A DNA stretch of 64,000 bases from Isoetes taiwanensis (taxonomy: Eukaryota > Streptophyta > Lycopodiopsida > Isoetales > Isoetaceae): NCBI GenBank assembly GCA_021234155.1, contig JAJEKV010000125.1:1458475-1522474 (forward strand). The letters run 5' to 3'. The position numbers were made by a program, and so were the translations under genes. Below the pieces are notes generated by a model. It was not told the origin of the DNA. It worked only from the letters and a program-made list of their open reading frames with translations, and made no database searches. Positions 47,043 to 57,388 of the stretch are shown here, in pieces. How positions within the stretch are numbered: the first letter of the stretch is position 1; each line of letters opens with the position of its first letter.

Positions 47043-47570
47043 TTAGAAAAAAAAAAAAAGCCCATAACAATCCATGCTTGTTGTGATACACTTGAAGACT
47101 GCATATGCTATCCGGAATGAGTAATCCACACCCTATGGGGCAGTTTTGACTTATGAGCATAGAATCCATTATACACTTCATATGAAATCGATGGCCACAT
47201 TCTAGAATGTGCCAACCCACCTAAGAAAGACCCTCCTGGCATTGCCTGGCATATTGGACAAATACTCTGTCCATACCTTGGATATGATCCATTGAAAATC
47301 ATATAGATATCCTCAAGTACATGGCGTATGGGGTTGCAAGTAGTGAAGGGTTGAGCTAGAGCCAATGTATGTTGTTCTCCCTAAGGGTGCCTATCTCGTT
47401 CCTCAGGGCATCACTCTGCACGGGCATAATGTAGGCCTTTCTCATCCCCCTATAGGTTTGCCTTTCCCTTTGCAATCACTAGGTCATTCAATAAATCCTT
47501 ACTGGTCTCCTTTTCATTTCGTAGTTGTACCTATAGCTTAATTGCCTCATCCATGGTCCAACGATTACGC
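47043..47570 (-). pseudogene. RING-H2 finger and coiled-coil gene remnant
   Basis: Minus strand from 47,565 downwards: a charged heptad-like stretch (MDEAIKL, VQLRNEKETSKDLLNDLV), a second one (ERDRH / NEIGTLRENNIHWL frames), then SICPICQAM and, one base out of frame, GWHILECGHRFHMKCIM and NCPIGCG. CPIC ... CGHxFHxxC ... CPxxC is the zinc-ligand pattern of RING-H2 ubiquitin ligases. Stops and a frameshift make it a remnant. Retroelement 2 begins 27 bp upstream of the coil in this orientation, so the element may have landed inside the gene. A poly-A run at ~47,048 lies just past the C-terminus. Confidence 0.5.
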
Positions 47571-47596
47571 GATTTTTCTGCTGAGGTATCCCAAAT

Positions 47597-48942
47597 TGTG
47601 GCGGCCCAGCTCATATCACGATGCCCCGATCAGTATACAAACCGGAGATCAACCCTCAAACCAAAGATCGCCACCGATGTGAGGCCGCCCACCTAACATC
47701 GGGCTCTCGATGGTGGCCAAGAACCCGGACGGGAAGAATGGACGTGTCATTCATCCCGTCTCCCCTGGATCGACCTAGCAACTAAGCGTAAAACAAAACA
47801 TGAGCACATGACATCAAGCAATAATAACATACCCACCTCGAAGGGTGGTCCACCATATCACAAGAGTTGCATCACACATCAAGACATCAACATGACTTAG
47901 GGACGATCCTACCCAGGCCTCGGACTCATGGGGATCGACCGACGGCCTTTGGGTCTCCGGATAGCAATGCGAACAAAATTCATGGCAAATGGATTTGGGC
48001 GGGTATAGGAACATGGTCGCTTGGGTAGTCCACTCCATCCCGCCCCTCTCCCCATGCATACTTTGCGGATAGGGCTGAAAAGTATTGGGCCCCGCAGTAG
48101 CTGCCGGTGAATAGCCGAGGGGCTACTACTCTCGGGTTACATCTCCCGGTCCGATGAGGCGAGGAGATCACTCTCCGCCGAAGGTTCATGCTAATCGCGG
48201 GCGAGCTAGAGAGCCAATTTGCCAGATAATCGACTTGAACTCACTGGAAGATGACGATCACCCCACGAAAGTGTCGAGCCCATACCCTGCCCTCACGCAG
48301 CAGGGTATTAGGCCTAGCTCATCACAGCGTTCCCCGCCGTCGTTAAGCGCCGGGGATCAACTGCGGATTAGACAAGCCCTCCCTTGTCGGCCCGGTCTAG
48401 CTCCGCCACCCACAAAAAGTGTGCTCTTATGCCCGCGAGCCGCATTAATTGGGAATTAATGGGCTAAAACTATGATCATACAACTACTTGGGCTCGGGTC
48501 TCTCTACCCCTTCCCAATACACAAGAGTGGCGATAGAATGTCACAATATCATCACAATGTAAACTGAAACAATAGAATACATCTATTCTAATCTACCTAA
48601 TCATACATGGTTAGGTTCCTTTGTTAGTATCTATCATTCTTAGGCTGTAGGGGTCGCCTATAGCTAAGAATGAACACTAATCCTATGGAATAAGGGCTGA
48701 AAACTCGGATCTAACTCACGACTTTAGGGCTGGGCCCTAATTGGTCAATGGTCTATTGCCACATGGCAAAAGGATATTATATTCACATGTGGCCTTAGCA
48801 TGTGCAATATAGTAGGTCACAAGGTTGTACCCTAGGGTACTACCCTTTTATGGTCGATGCCTACATGTCGTCTAAGTCGACATGTACTAGTGACGGTCGA
48901 GATAATATACGATTCATACCGTATATTATCCCGAACGCCACA
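47597..48942 (-). repeat. 3' LTR of element 2
   Basis: Plus-strand text starts TGTGGCGGCCC and ends CGCCACA. It is a direct repeat of 59,511-61,067. Compared with that copy it lacks 222 bp (60,617-60,838), missing at the junction CTAACT/CACG near 48,716. It contains the paired arms TCATTCTTAG/CTAAGAATGA (48,634-48,673), ACATGTCG/CGACATGT (~48,863-48,885) and the terminal hairpin 48,890-48,942. Confidence 0.9.
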
Positions 48943-48957
48943 TTCTCCCACCTTTGG
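48943..48957 (-). promoter_or_regulatory. Polypurine tract of element 2
   Basis: Minus strand reads CCAAAGGTGGGAGAA immediately before the 3' LTR. A purine-rich run at this exact place primes plus-strand DNA synthesis in LTR elements. It contains one T and two Cs. Confidence 0.7.
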
Positions 48958-49645
48958 ATTGATGCCGCCCGCAGCATCACGAGTCTCCCCACCTTGGAAA
49001 GATACCTGCACAAGGAAGCTTGGATGGTACCTGTGATTACAGAATTAAGGTAATTCTTGAAATTCTAATTGCAATGTTTATAATCACCACATGGTATAAG
49101 GCATTTAATTTATGCCTTAATTCAACATTAGTTAAAAATATCAAGATTAAAATATCAAGTTTAAATTAACAAGATTGAACATCACAAAAAGTGTTCTTAA
49201 GGTTCTCGTCCCCTTGTAGCATTTATTTAGTACATATGCTACAAGGTCTTGTAGTGCAACCTCCTGCCTGCTTGGTTCGTCGTTCTATTGGCCTGCAGGT
49301 TCAACACTACATTAGTATCATTTAATTATTAATAAAAATTTTTTGGTTATATGGTGACCACCCCACCTATCTACATGAATGTGCGACTAATCTCCTAAGA
49401 TAGAAGAGGATGCTTCTTCCATCGTGGTCCGTGGAGACAGCCCCTATCATGCCTATATGCCGCCATGCCTACACCTTTAGTTGCCCATCGTGGAGGATGG
49501 GGTCCTTCCCGAGATATGGGGCGGAAGGACAGATTCCTCCTATCAAAACATATATGGGGCTAGAGGTGCTTTTCCTAACTAATGCATTCCTGAATGACCT
49601 CTTTTCTCTCAAAGTGACTACTTCCGTGGCATCGGAAGTAGACTC
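48958..49645. other. 3' untranslated part of element 2
   Basis: About 690 bp between the chromodomain stop and the purine tract. No ORF is supported; the 49,410-49,676 plus-strand ORF is antisense and motif-free. Confidence 0.5.
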
Positions 49646-49978
49646 CTATATTACCTCACTTTCCCATTGGTTCTGAAAGTCCACCACTTCTTGGACGAAA
49701 TGACCTTTGCATTGCTCCATGAATTGTGGGTACTTTGCTTCAAGATCCGATTGTAGTACCCACGAAGGCGCCCCTCCACCGGTAAGTAAGTCCCATTTCA
49801 CAAGGTACTGGAGAAATTGAGATCTTCTCGTCTTCTTATAAGATCGGTCGAGAAGAACCTCGAACAATCTCAAGTTGATCGTCCTTAATTCCAAGAAACT
49901 TCGGTGTCTCCAATACTTCCTCCTCGATTAGGAGTGTGTTTCTTTAGGAGACTTACGTGAAAGACTCTATGGATCTTC
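49646..49978 (-). pseudogene. Pol C-terminus of element 2: chromodomain
   Basis: Just left of the inserted DNA element a minus-strand frame reads MKIHRVFHVSLLKKHTPN, the standard continuation after the integrase GPF/Y module. A second frame gives EVLLDRSYKKTRRSQFLQYL, then VKWDLLTGGGAPSWVLQSDL and YPQFMEQ, which is a chromodomain (YLVKW core, W...DL end). In chromoviral Ty3/gypsy elements such domains are fused to integrase and direct insertion, often towards H3K9-methylated chromatin. One frameshift lies between the two parts. Of the expected aromatic-cage positions, a Tyr in the first strand and the Trp of KW are visible; the usual third is uncertain. Confidence 0.85.
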
Positions 49979-49981
49979 ATT

Positions 49982-50527
49982 AGAGGCAATTTGAGATCTC
50001 ATTTTATCCTCATAAGAATCCTCCAATGGAATGGCTACCCTCTATTAATCGCAGTAATTAATGCAAAGACCAACAACTTCATCATTGCCGCTTTTTCCCC
50101 ATAACTTTTGATTCACTTGTCAAAATGTTATAGCTTTGTTGCATTAGATGCGAAATGAAAACATCTTTCAATGATATATGGTTATGATGTATTTCAATAT
50201 GGCCATATATCGTTAACTTTAAAAATATGATTTTTGCTTATTTCTTATATATTTATATCGTAAAAGATGTATGAATGGGTTATCACTAGATAGATCTTCC
50301 TCAAGACGAACCCATTGCTACAAAAAGTTTTTGAATCGGAGTTACGGATCAAAAGTTATAATGAAAAATGATACTACAGAAGTTAGTTGCACCGCATTAA
50401 TTACAGTCGCCACATAATAATGGAATGAGATATACCGGAGCTCTTCTCTTATTGGACAGTTTAAAAAGCTGACATGGCATTTTAAGCATCCCTTAATGGG
50501 ACAAAATGTGATCTCATTTTTCCTCTA
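49982..50527. mobile_element. Non-autonomous TIR element (MITE-like) inserted in pol of element 2
   Basis: The ends are inverted: left TTAGAGGCAATTTGAGATCT then CATTTTATCC; right, reverse complemented, TTAGAGGAAAAATGAGATCA then CATTTTGTCC. A further inner pair, AGTAATTAATGCAAAGACCA against TGTAATTAATGCGGTGCAAC, extends the symmetry. Length is ~545 bp, AT-rich, no ORF. It separates LDLPAHLH from MKIHRVFHVSLL, which are adjacent in intact pol, and places a stop after HLH. The target duplication is short and ambiguous (possibly TA). Confidence 0.75.
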
Positions 50528-51850
50528 ATGGAGGTGTGCTGGTAAGTCCAATTTGTAGGCTTGGCTACCTACTCTTTTGACAATTTTAAATGGACCAGCC
50601 CACCTTGGAGCAAGCTTCTTGCAATTGCCGATGCGGAGCTTCGCTTGTTTGACTTTTATCTTTAGCCAAACATTGTCCCCTACTTGGAACTCCCTTACTG
50701 TTCGGTGCCGATCAGCTATGCTCTTTTGCCTGCTTCTTGCTGCTAGGAGGTATCCTCGCACCTCTTCAACCAATTGTTGCATCTCGGCGAGCATCTGCTG
50801 GGATACTTCTACCTTGGACACTGGGTTGTGCCAAGTGTCCGTGTCAAGCAATCGATAGTCGTAGTTGATCATAAATCGACGACATTTGGGATGACTCTTG
50901 CTTGGTGCTATTGTATGCAAACTCAACCAAGTAAATGAAGTCATCCCACTTTTGATTGCTTGTTCCGCACATAATTCCGCAACATATCCTCGAGTATCCG
51001 ATTGGTGCGCCCGTCGCCCATCTCGTCTGCGAGGGTGATAAGCCGTGCTCATCGACAATTTCGTTCCGATGGTGCTGAAGAGATCATGCCGTAATGCACT
51101 CATGAACTTCGAATCTCTATCGAGATTATTTCCCTGGCATTCCATGGAGTCTAAAAATCTCCTTTGTGAATAGCACCGGGCGTAGTCTAATCGTGTTCGG
51201 TGCTCCTACAAGGCACAAAGTCGCCATCTTCGACAATTTGTCGACTACGACCATTAAGGCATCTTTGCCCCTTATGGTTCTAGGGAGCCCTGTAATGAAG
51301 TCCATGCTTATTATCTCCCACTTGGAGTTTGGTAATCGCAATGGTTCTAATGCTCCCGAATTGTGAGTTGTTCCGCCTTTGGTCTCACGGGCATAGCCGA
51401 CACTCAGCGTATGTACCTTTGCTATCTGCTTCTTCATGCATGCCCAAATAGTAACTACTTTATCTTGAAGTAGGTTTTAAAATAAAACTTGCGTTGGCTA
51501 TTGGGGTCATTATGGGTGTCATGGAGAATCAACCTTCCGACCGGATGATTCCGCACACACAACTTATTTTTATGGTACAAGAGCTTTCCTTCCTTCTTAA
51601 AATGTTTGAAGGCTTCTCTCTTTTTGTCCGTTTTTGCCTCTTTAGAGAGGCTAGCCCATACTTCCTGGAAGTCCTTGTCCGTTGGCGGCGTTTCTTCTAT
51701 TTTCTTGCCAAACTCACTTTGGTAAGTGTTGATATGGCATTGCAATGCACCCTTGTTGTCAAGGGGTGCCTTTGACGAGCGCCTGCGACCACATTGAGTT
51801 TCCCGGCTTGTATACAATCTCAAGTCGTTACTTCGAGGAACTCCATCCAT
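50528..51850 (-). pseudogene. Integrase region of element 2
   Basis: Reading downwards: EFGKKIEETPPTDKDFQEVW and LLYHKNKLCVRNHP (pre-zinc region, LILHDTHN), core start [20 protein letters not shown] (first Asp), DRDSKFMSALRHDLFSTIGT (second Asp), a damaged AYHP...DG region where the catalytic Glu is not visible, then QVGDNVWLKIKVKQAK and LAPRWAGPFKIVKRVGSQAY followed by KLDLPAHLH (GPF/Y module). It is split into at least three frames and is cut from its chromodomain by the inserted TIR element. The function is integration of cDNA. Confidence 0.88.
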
Positions 51851-52990
51851 CTTCTTTGTCTTAAATTCAACAATGGTTTAGCGTGAAGATGTACTCGCAG
51901 ACTCGGTGGTCGGTATCTAATTGGAACTTCCTTCCCAATAGATAGTGTCTCCAGATCTTTAAAGCTCTTACCACTTGCCAATAGCTCCCGATCATGTGTC
52001 GGTAGCGCGAGTCTCTCGTCATTCATCTTTTCGTGAATCGTTATGCTACGACTCTTTCCTCTTGCATTAAGATCGCTCCCCGCCGCAATCTTGCTTTCGC
52101 ATCGGTTAAGCGACTAGCTTGTCCTTCTCCGATCGCAATGTTAAGACAGGGGCGGTTGTTAAGGCCTCCTTTAACTTCTCAAATCCGCTTGAGCTTTCTT
52201 TTGCCAATGTGCCACCCAGTCTTTTTATCTTTTCTCGCCTTGGTGAGGTCCGTTAAAGGTGCTGCTATCTTAGCAAAGTTCTTGACGAACTTTCTATAAT
52301 ATCCCCGCCAAGCCTAAAAAGCTTCTCACCTCGTATGTCCTTTGGTGCTGGGCCATTCAATCACCGCTTGATCTTCACGGATCGGTGGAAATGCCAGTTC
52401 TGTTGATATGATATGCCCCAAGTATTCCACTCTTTTCTATGGCGAAAAATGACATTTCGACAATTTCACATAAAGTCTGGTGCCTTCGACTTCAAGTACC
52501 CTTCTCAAATGTTGAATGTGCTCTCTAGGGACTTGCTATACACCAAGATGTCATCGAAGAACACGATAACAAATGTGTCAAGGAATTCCCGAAAGATATC
52601 GCTCATGAGTCTCATGAATGTTGCCGGGCATTTGATAGGCCAAATGGCATGACTGTGGAATTCATAGTGGCCGTATCTTGTTCGGAAGGCCGCCTTGTGA
52701 ATATCTTCCTCCTTGATTCTGATTTGATGATATCCGCATCTTAAGTCTATTTTGGAGAAGACCACGCCCTTGTAATCGATCCATCGGTCATCTCGCCTGC
52801 GGGTAAGGCATACTTGTTCTTGATTGTGTGTTTGTTTAATTGACGATAGTCAATACACATCCTCGTGCTTCCATCTTTCTTTTTGACGAATAAGATGGGG
52901 GTTCGAACGAGAGACACTAGGTCTTATGAACCCTAGGTCTAAGAGCTCTTGTAATTGCTTCTTCAACTCGATAGTTCGTGAGCTGTCATT
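51820..52990 (-). pseudogene. Reverse transcriptase-RNase H region of element 2
   Basis: RT opens near 52,930 with GFIRPSVS and, after a small frameshift, [19 protein letters not shown]. It continues [20 protein letters not shown] (motif A Asp), then [10 protein letters not shown], and [15 protein letters not shown] with the catalytic Asp pair intact. RNase H is more decayed; LPTHDRELLA and LLNLRQRRWMEFLE remain. Compared with element 1, which lost an active-site Asp, this RT core is the better template for the family. Confidence 0.88.
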
Positions 52991-53054
52991 CTATATGGTG
53001 CCTTACTGCGGGGCTTAGTGTTCGGTTCGAGTCGCGATTTCGCACTCTACTCCC

Positions 53055-53560
53055 CTATATGGCGGAAGCTCTTTGATTTCGTCGGGGGAACAAGTCATGG
53101 AATTCCTCTATTAGCCCGTGCCTCTTCTTGACAAGTTCTAATTTGAAGATGTATGCAACTTGCTCCCTTTTGATGCATCTAAGTAATTTCTTACTCGACA
53201 TGCATTGCATTATAGGTGTCACTTGCTTACCCGAGATTTCTATGATTTTCCCCAAAGTTAGGGCCGTGGCTTCACCTTCCGCTCTCCACAATCTATTTGT
53301 GCTTTTCGGTTGAGGTATTCCATACCTATGATGAGGTCATATTTTCCTATGCTCATGATCTCTCGCTCCCATTTCGATATTGATACCCTGTAAGTCTATA
53401 TTGAAATTCACCCTCTTGCCGTGGTGTGCGCCTGATGGCTCCTGGCTAACACTACCGGGTCCGGGCTTAGACTTTAGTGTTTTCAACTTTAGCATTTGTG
53501 CCATCCTTGGTGATGCGAAGTTGTGGGAACTGCCACAACCTATGAGGACTATAAAAAGAT
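53055..53560 (-). pseudogene. Protease and protease-RT linker of element 2
   Basis: A frame near 53,545 reads FIVLIGCGSSHNFASPRMAQ, aligned with the element 1 protease LLIDTGSSHNFASSRLA. The catalytic Asp is replaced (GCG for DTG), so the protease would be inactive. Downstream, EATALTLGKIIEISGKQVTP and IEEFHDLFP are the usual text between protease and RT in plant gypsy elements, the latter being the EF.DLFP start of RT. Confidence 0.72.
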
Positions 53561-53755
53561 TTGGCGGCTATTTTACCAATCGTGGATATTACTTGGTGCG
53601 GCTCTCTCAAGGCTTTACGATCTATGGCGGCAAAGATGTGACACTCACCATGGATATAATCGGCCTCATGCCCTCCTCCTCCTCTTCGTACGTACCTCCC
53701 AACCTCCCATCTCCTCCAAGTCTTTGCATTGATCCGCGGGCAGGCGGTTGTGTTT

Positions 53756-54990
53756 CTATGCCCCTACCGGAAACACCTGAAGCTTCTTGTTTTCTCTATA
53801 CATTCCCGCCGCTTTTCTTTCGGGATGGAGTTGAGGAACCGCTTGGTATCTTTTGCATAATTTGAGCCTCCCCTTGTCCTTTATCTTTGAAGTCGACCTG
53901 CTTTTCTCCGGCTGTTTCCATTGATTTCGGTGTATGTATGGTCTTTGCGGTGACCGGACCGCTTGCTCTTGGGCTCGGCTTCCATATGCTTTTCCTTTGT
54001 CATACCACTGCTTGGGTTCCGGCTTTTCTGCCCCCATCCTTGTAGGCTCGGTGCAGCCAGCTTCCGCCTCCGATCATCGAAGGTGGGTTGAGGGCTCTGG
54101 ACTATCTTCCGTGGGTCCTCATTCAACCCCTCCACATAGCCTTCTCTTTTTTTCTCTCTCTCGAAGTTTTGGCACATATAGCCTCAACCTCATGAACTCT
54201 TCCGTTATATTTCTGTCTGGTTTGTTCCCCCGTTGCACTCGTGGAACGCTTGCATCCGTGGCACTTGTGTTCTCTTGGAACATAGTGCTTTTTGAAGGCC
54301 CTTCGCGAACTTTGTGAACCCTCGCACTTGTCTCTCGCTCATCCCATGGGCTTTAGCATAACCCCTCCACCAAATACGGGCTGCCCCTTTTCAGTTAGCG
54401 GTGGCTACCCTGCCCTTATCTTTATCTTTCATGCCGTAGCATTTCCGGTACCCACTCATCTCGCCTAGCCATGCCTCGGCTTCCATCCCCGATCTGTTTT
54501 GGCGGAAAACTTGTTTCTAGCTTATGCGTGCTTTCCAAACATTACTTAAGGCCGAATCGACCTTCTTACGGTAGTCTGATTACCTTTGCTGCCTCCCCCG
54601 TTATTCTTTCTTCCTTCCCAGGCCGTTCTTCTTGTTTCCTCTTCAGATTTCGAAGCTTGAATCGGAGCTGTCGGAAGAGCTGGAACTAGAAGATCTGGGT
54701 CGGTTCCTCTTTTTCTCCTTTCCTTTGTGCTGAGAACGGGCCTCTGGGACCTGTATATTCGGGTCACCGCTTTTGTTTCTTCCTCACCGCCAGCATGGCT
54801 TTGATTTCTGCAGATTCGACCTCATCTGCGAGATTTCTTCTTCCCGGCCGGTCGCAAGGCACCCTTCTTCGAATAGTTCCCCAGGCCGGAATTGTCGAGG
54901 AGAGGTGTCCGTCGCTTTGGGCTTGGAACTCAAGGTCGACATTCCCGGCTGCCTCATTTTACATATTACATTGGCACCATTTATCATGAG
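53756..54990 (-). pseudogene. gag of element 2
   Basis: Capsid words near 54,300-54,480 are AEAWLGEM, CYGMKDKDKGRVATAN, a stop, then ARIWWRGYAKA and VRGFTKFAKGL. They match element 1 gag one to one. The C-terminal frame (53,756-54,037) is basic (EPKQWYDKGKAYGSRAQEQA) as in nucleocapsid regions, but I cannot point to a clear CCHC knuckle. The N-terminal frame near 54,546-54,767 carries the basic KERRKRGTDPD segment that corresponds to the RRKRRTRSP segment of element 1; the long Ser/Asp run of element 1 is mostly missing here. Confidence 0.75.
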
Positions 54991-55147
54991 TTCCTTTTGT
55001 TGGTTGCATTAGGTGTTTAAATGATATGATTGTTAAGACAACGATATCCAAAAAGACATTTTGAAATGCAATTCAAAAAGGGTCTTATATTAATATATAT
55101 ATAGCCGATATATCTTATACAGTAGTCATGATTTCCATTACATTGAT
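54991..55147. promoter_or_regulatory. AT-rich spacer between ORF-X and gag, element 2, with TATA-like core
   Basis: The spacer contains TATATTAATATATATATAGC around 55,090. It lies between the ORF-X stop at 55,148 and gag, as in element 1. A start of gag-pol transcription here is possible but not shown. Confidence 0.4.
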
Positions 55148-56580
55148 TTACTGATAGTCTGGGTGATCCTCAAGGAACTTCTTTACTTGGGCTGTACCTA
55201 CTGTACTTCTTAAGTTCCTGAGTATATGTCTTGCTGATCCCCCTCGGATGGCGGATGCTAGCTCTTCCACCCGTCTATGGGAGGTATGAGCTGTCATATT
55301 CGCTAACCTACCTTGTCGAAGGTGTGGTACTGCAAAGTCGAAAATGCCCAAGGCTGTTTTCCGCTTCACCAAAATAACATGGTCGACTTTTTCTGATAGG
55401 CGTGCGTGCATGCCAAATCCCGAAAGTGCTACTAGCATCTGCACAGCTTCCTCTCCGCGTGGGCTGAAGCGCTTGTGAAATATTATTACTCTACCGTCTG
55501 TTAGGAGCGGAAGATAATATTTGAGTGCTTTGCTCTCGGCACTCCTCCACGCTCTCCCAGGTACCCCCTGCCTTGATGCATACCGGGTCGACGGGTACTT
55601 GAACTAATTCCCTTATAATCCCGAAGAGCGTTAGTACACTTGTCGTTTGTGGCTCTCCCCTTGGAATTTTGCTACTGTTCTTGCGAGGAAGAAGACTCCC
55701 CTTGAAGTACTCTTGTTGTCTTCCCCCCTTATTCCCATCTGCTCCCGGCGCTATAAACTCCTCCTCGGTAGGGGAGTTCTTCCGTCATCATACCTCCGAG
55801 ATAGCCGTAAGTTTCAATGTCCGGACATGGTGTGTCCCTGTAAGTAGCCGCTTCGTGTTTGCACCGGAAAATCTTCGCTTCTTGGTCAATGAAGTCTTCT
55901 AAATCCGGCTATCGCCGTAGAAGGTGAAGGAGTTCGCCGACGCGGTAGCCTCCGTCCCTCGTGATTGGGGAGGTTTTGATGTCATTTAGCGCAAGTATTC
56001 CCGTCCCTTCGACTATGATTGGTGCTAAGCTTGTTATTCCCACCCGATTGGTTGTGCAATCCTGGGGTGATCCCAGCCGACTTGAGGGTGATGTCTTGTT
56101 CCGCCGCTGGCGTTCCTCCTCCGGTCCACCTCCATGTCGTCCTCGCTTTCCTGCTTCTGAGTCTTCACTCTCTCCGATGCTTACGCTATGGTCTCTTCAT
56201 ACTCCAAAGAATGGCCGTTCGTCTTCTTTAGCGTCCAAAGGTGTGACCTCCAGTGGCTGAATTGATGGTTTGCCTATTATGGTTTCGGCCCTATATACTA
56301 GATATAGCGCTAAGGCTGTGTTGTAGGAGAAGAAAACTTTTCCATTGCTGGTTAGGGTCATGTAGGCTGGTAAGCGGTTGGTTCTGTTTCACAATACTTT
56401 GGCAATATTGGGTACATGACTGAGGGCTGTTTGCATTGCGGTCCTTGGTAGAAAGTACCCTATGCATGGCGGTATCTTCTGTAAGCTAGGGACAACTTTG
56501 TCTTGGAATTCTTGCAGGGACTTGCTGGTAGAAAGGATTGGAGTTCGAGGGGTTCTTTGGAAGGTCAAATTCTTTTTGAA
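55148..56580 (-). pseudogene. ORF-X of element 2 (conserved protein of unknown function)
   Basis: Unrecognised family, homologous to 15,879-17,099. Readable pieces in order are LQEFQDKVVPSLQKIPP, FLPRTAMQTALSHVPNIAKV, a TGA where the next codon could be Trp, LPAYMTLTSNGKVFFSYNTA, LALYLVYRAE, a charged Gly/Glu/Arg-rich middle, GYRVGELLHLLRR, LEDFIDQEAKIFRCKHEAAT, TLFGIIRELVQVPVDPVC, LKYYLPLLTDGRVIIFHKRF, SPRGEEAVQMLVALSGFGMH, and the C-terminus VKKFLEDHPDYQ. The ancestral length is about 450-480 residues. I see no membrane segment, nuclease or zinc motif. It lies between the H3-like ORF and gag, with ~800 bp to the H3 stop holding two hairpin repeats. Confidence 0.72.
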
Positions 56581-56966
56581 ATACTTGGAATACTATATTG
56601 ACATCTACTTGACAAAGAATGTGGGGAGGCGCTATACCAACCGATGAAAGATTACCCAGCCATGACGAATTGTGTTGCCGATATCAAACGAAACTGGGAG
56701 CTTTGAGTGAGCTGGGAGATCGCCTCCTCAATCGCGGGGAGCAATCTTTGTGGTTGAGGTTTTGGGGTTATCTTGGTATATATAGGGAATTTATGCCCTA
56801 AAATTTTTAGGGTTTCTAAAACTCCTGATATTTGGGATGAAGGCTAATGTTTCTTGGCTAATTTGAGGCTAGAAGTGGCTTGTCTACAGTCTTAGGGTTC
56901 CACTGCAACAAATTTTGGCCGATTTGGGTATGTCTAGCTCAAGTTATGAACTTGGGAAGGTTGGGC

Positions 56967-57034
56967 GTCTCTAAGAGTGCGCGAGGGGGGGTTTAGGTTG
57001 GGACCTAAGTATGCTCTGGCGTACTCTTGGAGTC
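56967..57034. repeat. Hairpin repeat, copy 1
   Basis: Outer arms GTCTCTAAGAGTGCGC and GTACTCTTGGAGTC, inner arms TTAGGT/ACCTAA. It shares the 68-bp layout of the four other copies and starts 212 bp before copy 2. It lies between the ORF-X start and the H3 stop. Confidence 0.88.
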
Positions 57035-57178
57035 GTTAGCCTATTTCTGTCGAATGGGTGCCAAAAATCCAGCTGGAAGGGGTAATTCCTTTTTGTTTTC
57101 TTCTTAAATGCGGATTTCATTGTTTGTTTACCACGTTTTGGAGCAAGTAGGGCTAATCAAGGCCCCGGTTGGCTGGAT

Positions 57179-57246
57179 GACTCTAAGAGTGCGCGAGGAG
57201 GGGGTTAGGTTGGGACCTAACTATGCTCTGGCGCATTCTTGGAGTC
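57179..57246. repeat. Hairpin repeat, copy 2
   Basis: GACTCTAAGAGTGCGC pairs with GCGCATTCTTGGAGTC; the inner GTTAGGT pairs with ACCTAAC. Copy 2 ends 143 bp from the H3-like stop codon. Confidence 0.9.
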
Positions 57247-57388
57247 GTTGGTCAAATTACTCCAATTGCTCCAAAACTAATCTTGTACCTAATGAATGCA
57301 CATTTTAAACGACTATATATCTTTATTATTCAAAATTTTTCATACATCACATATAAACCCTCGTTAGTTACAAAAAATTTCCCTTCTA

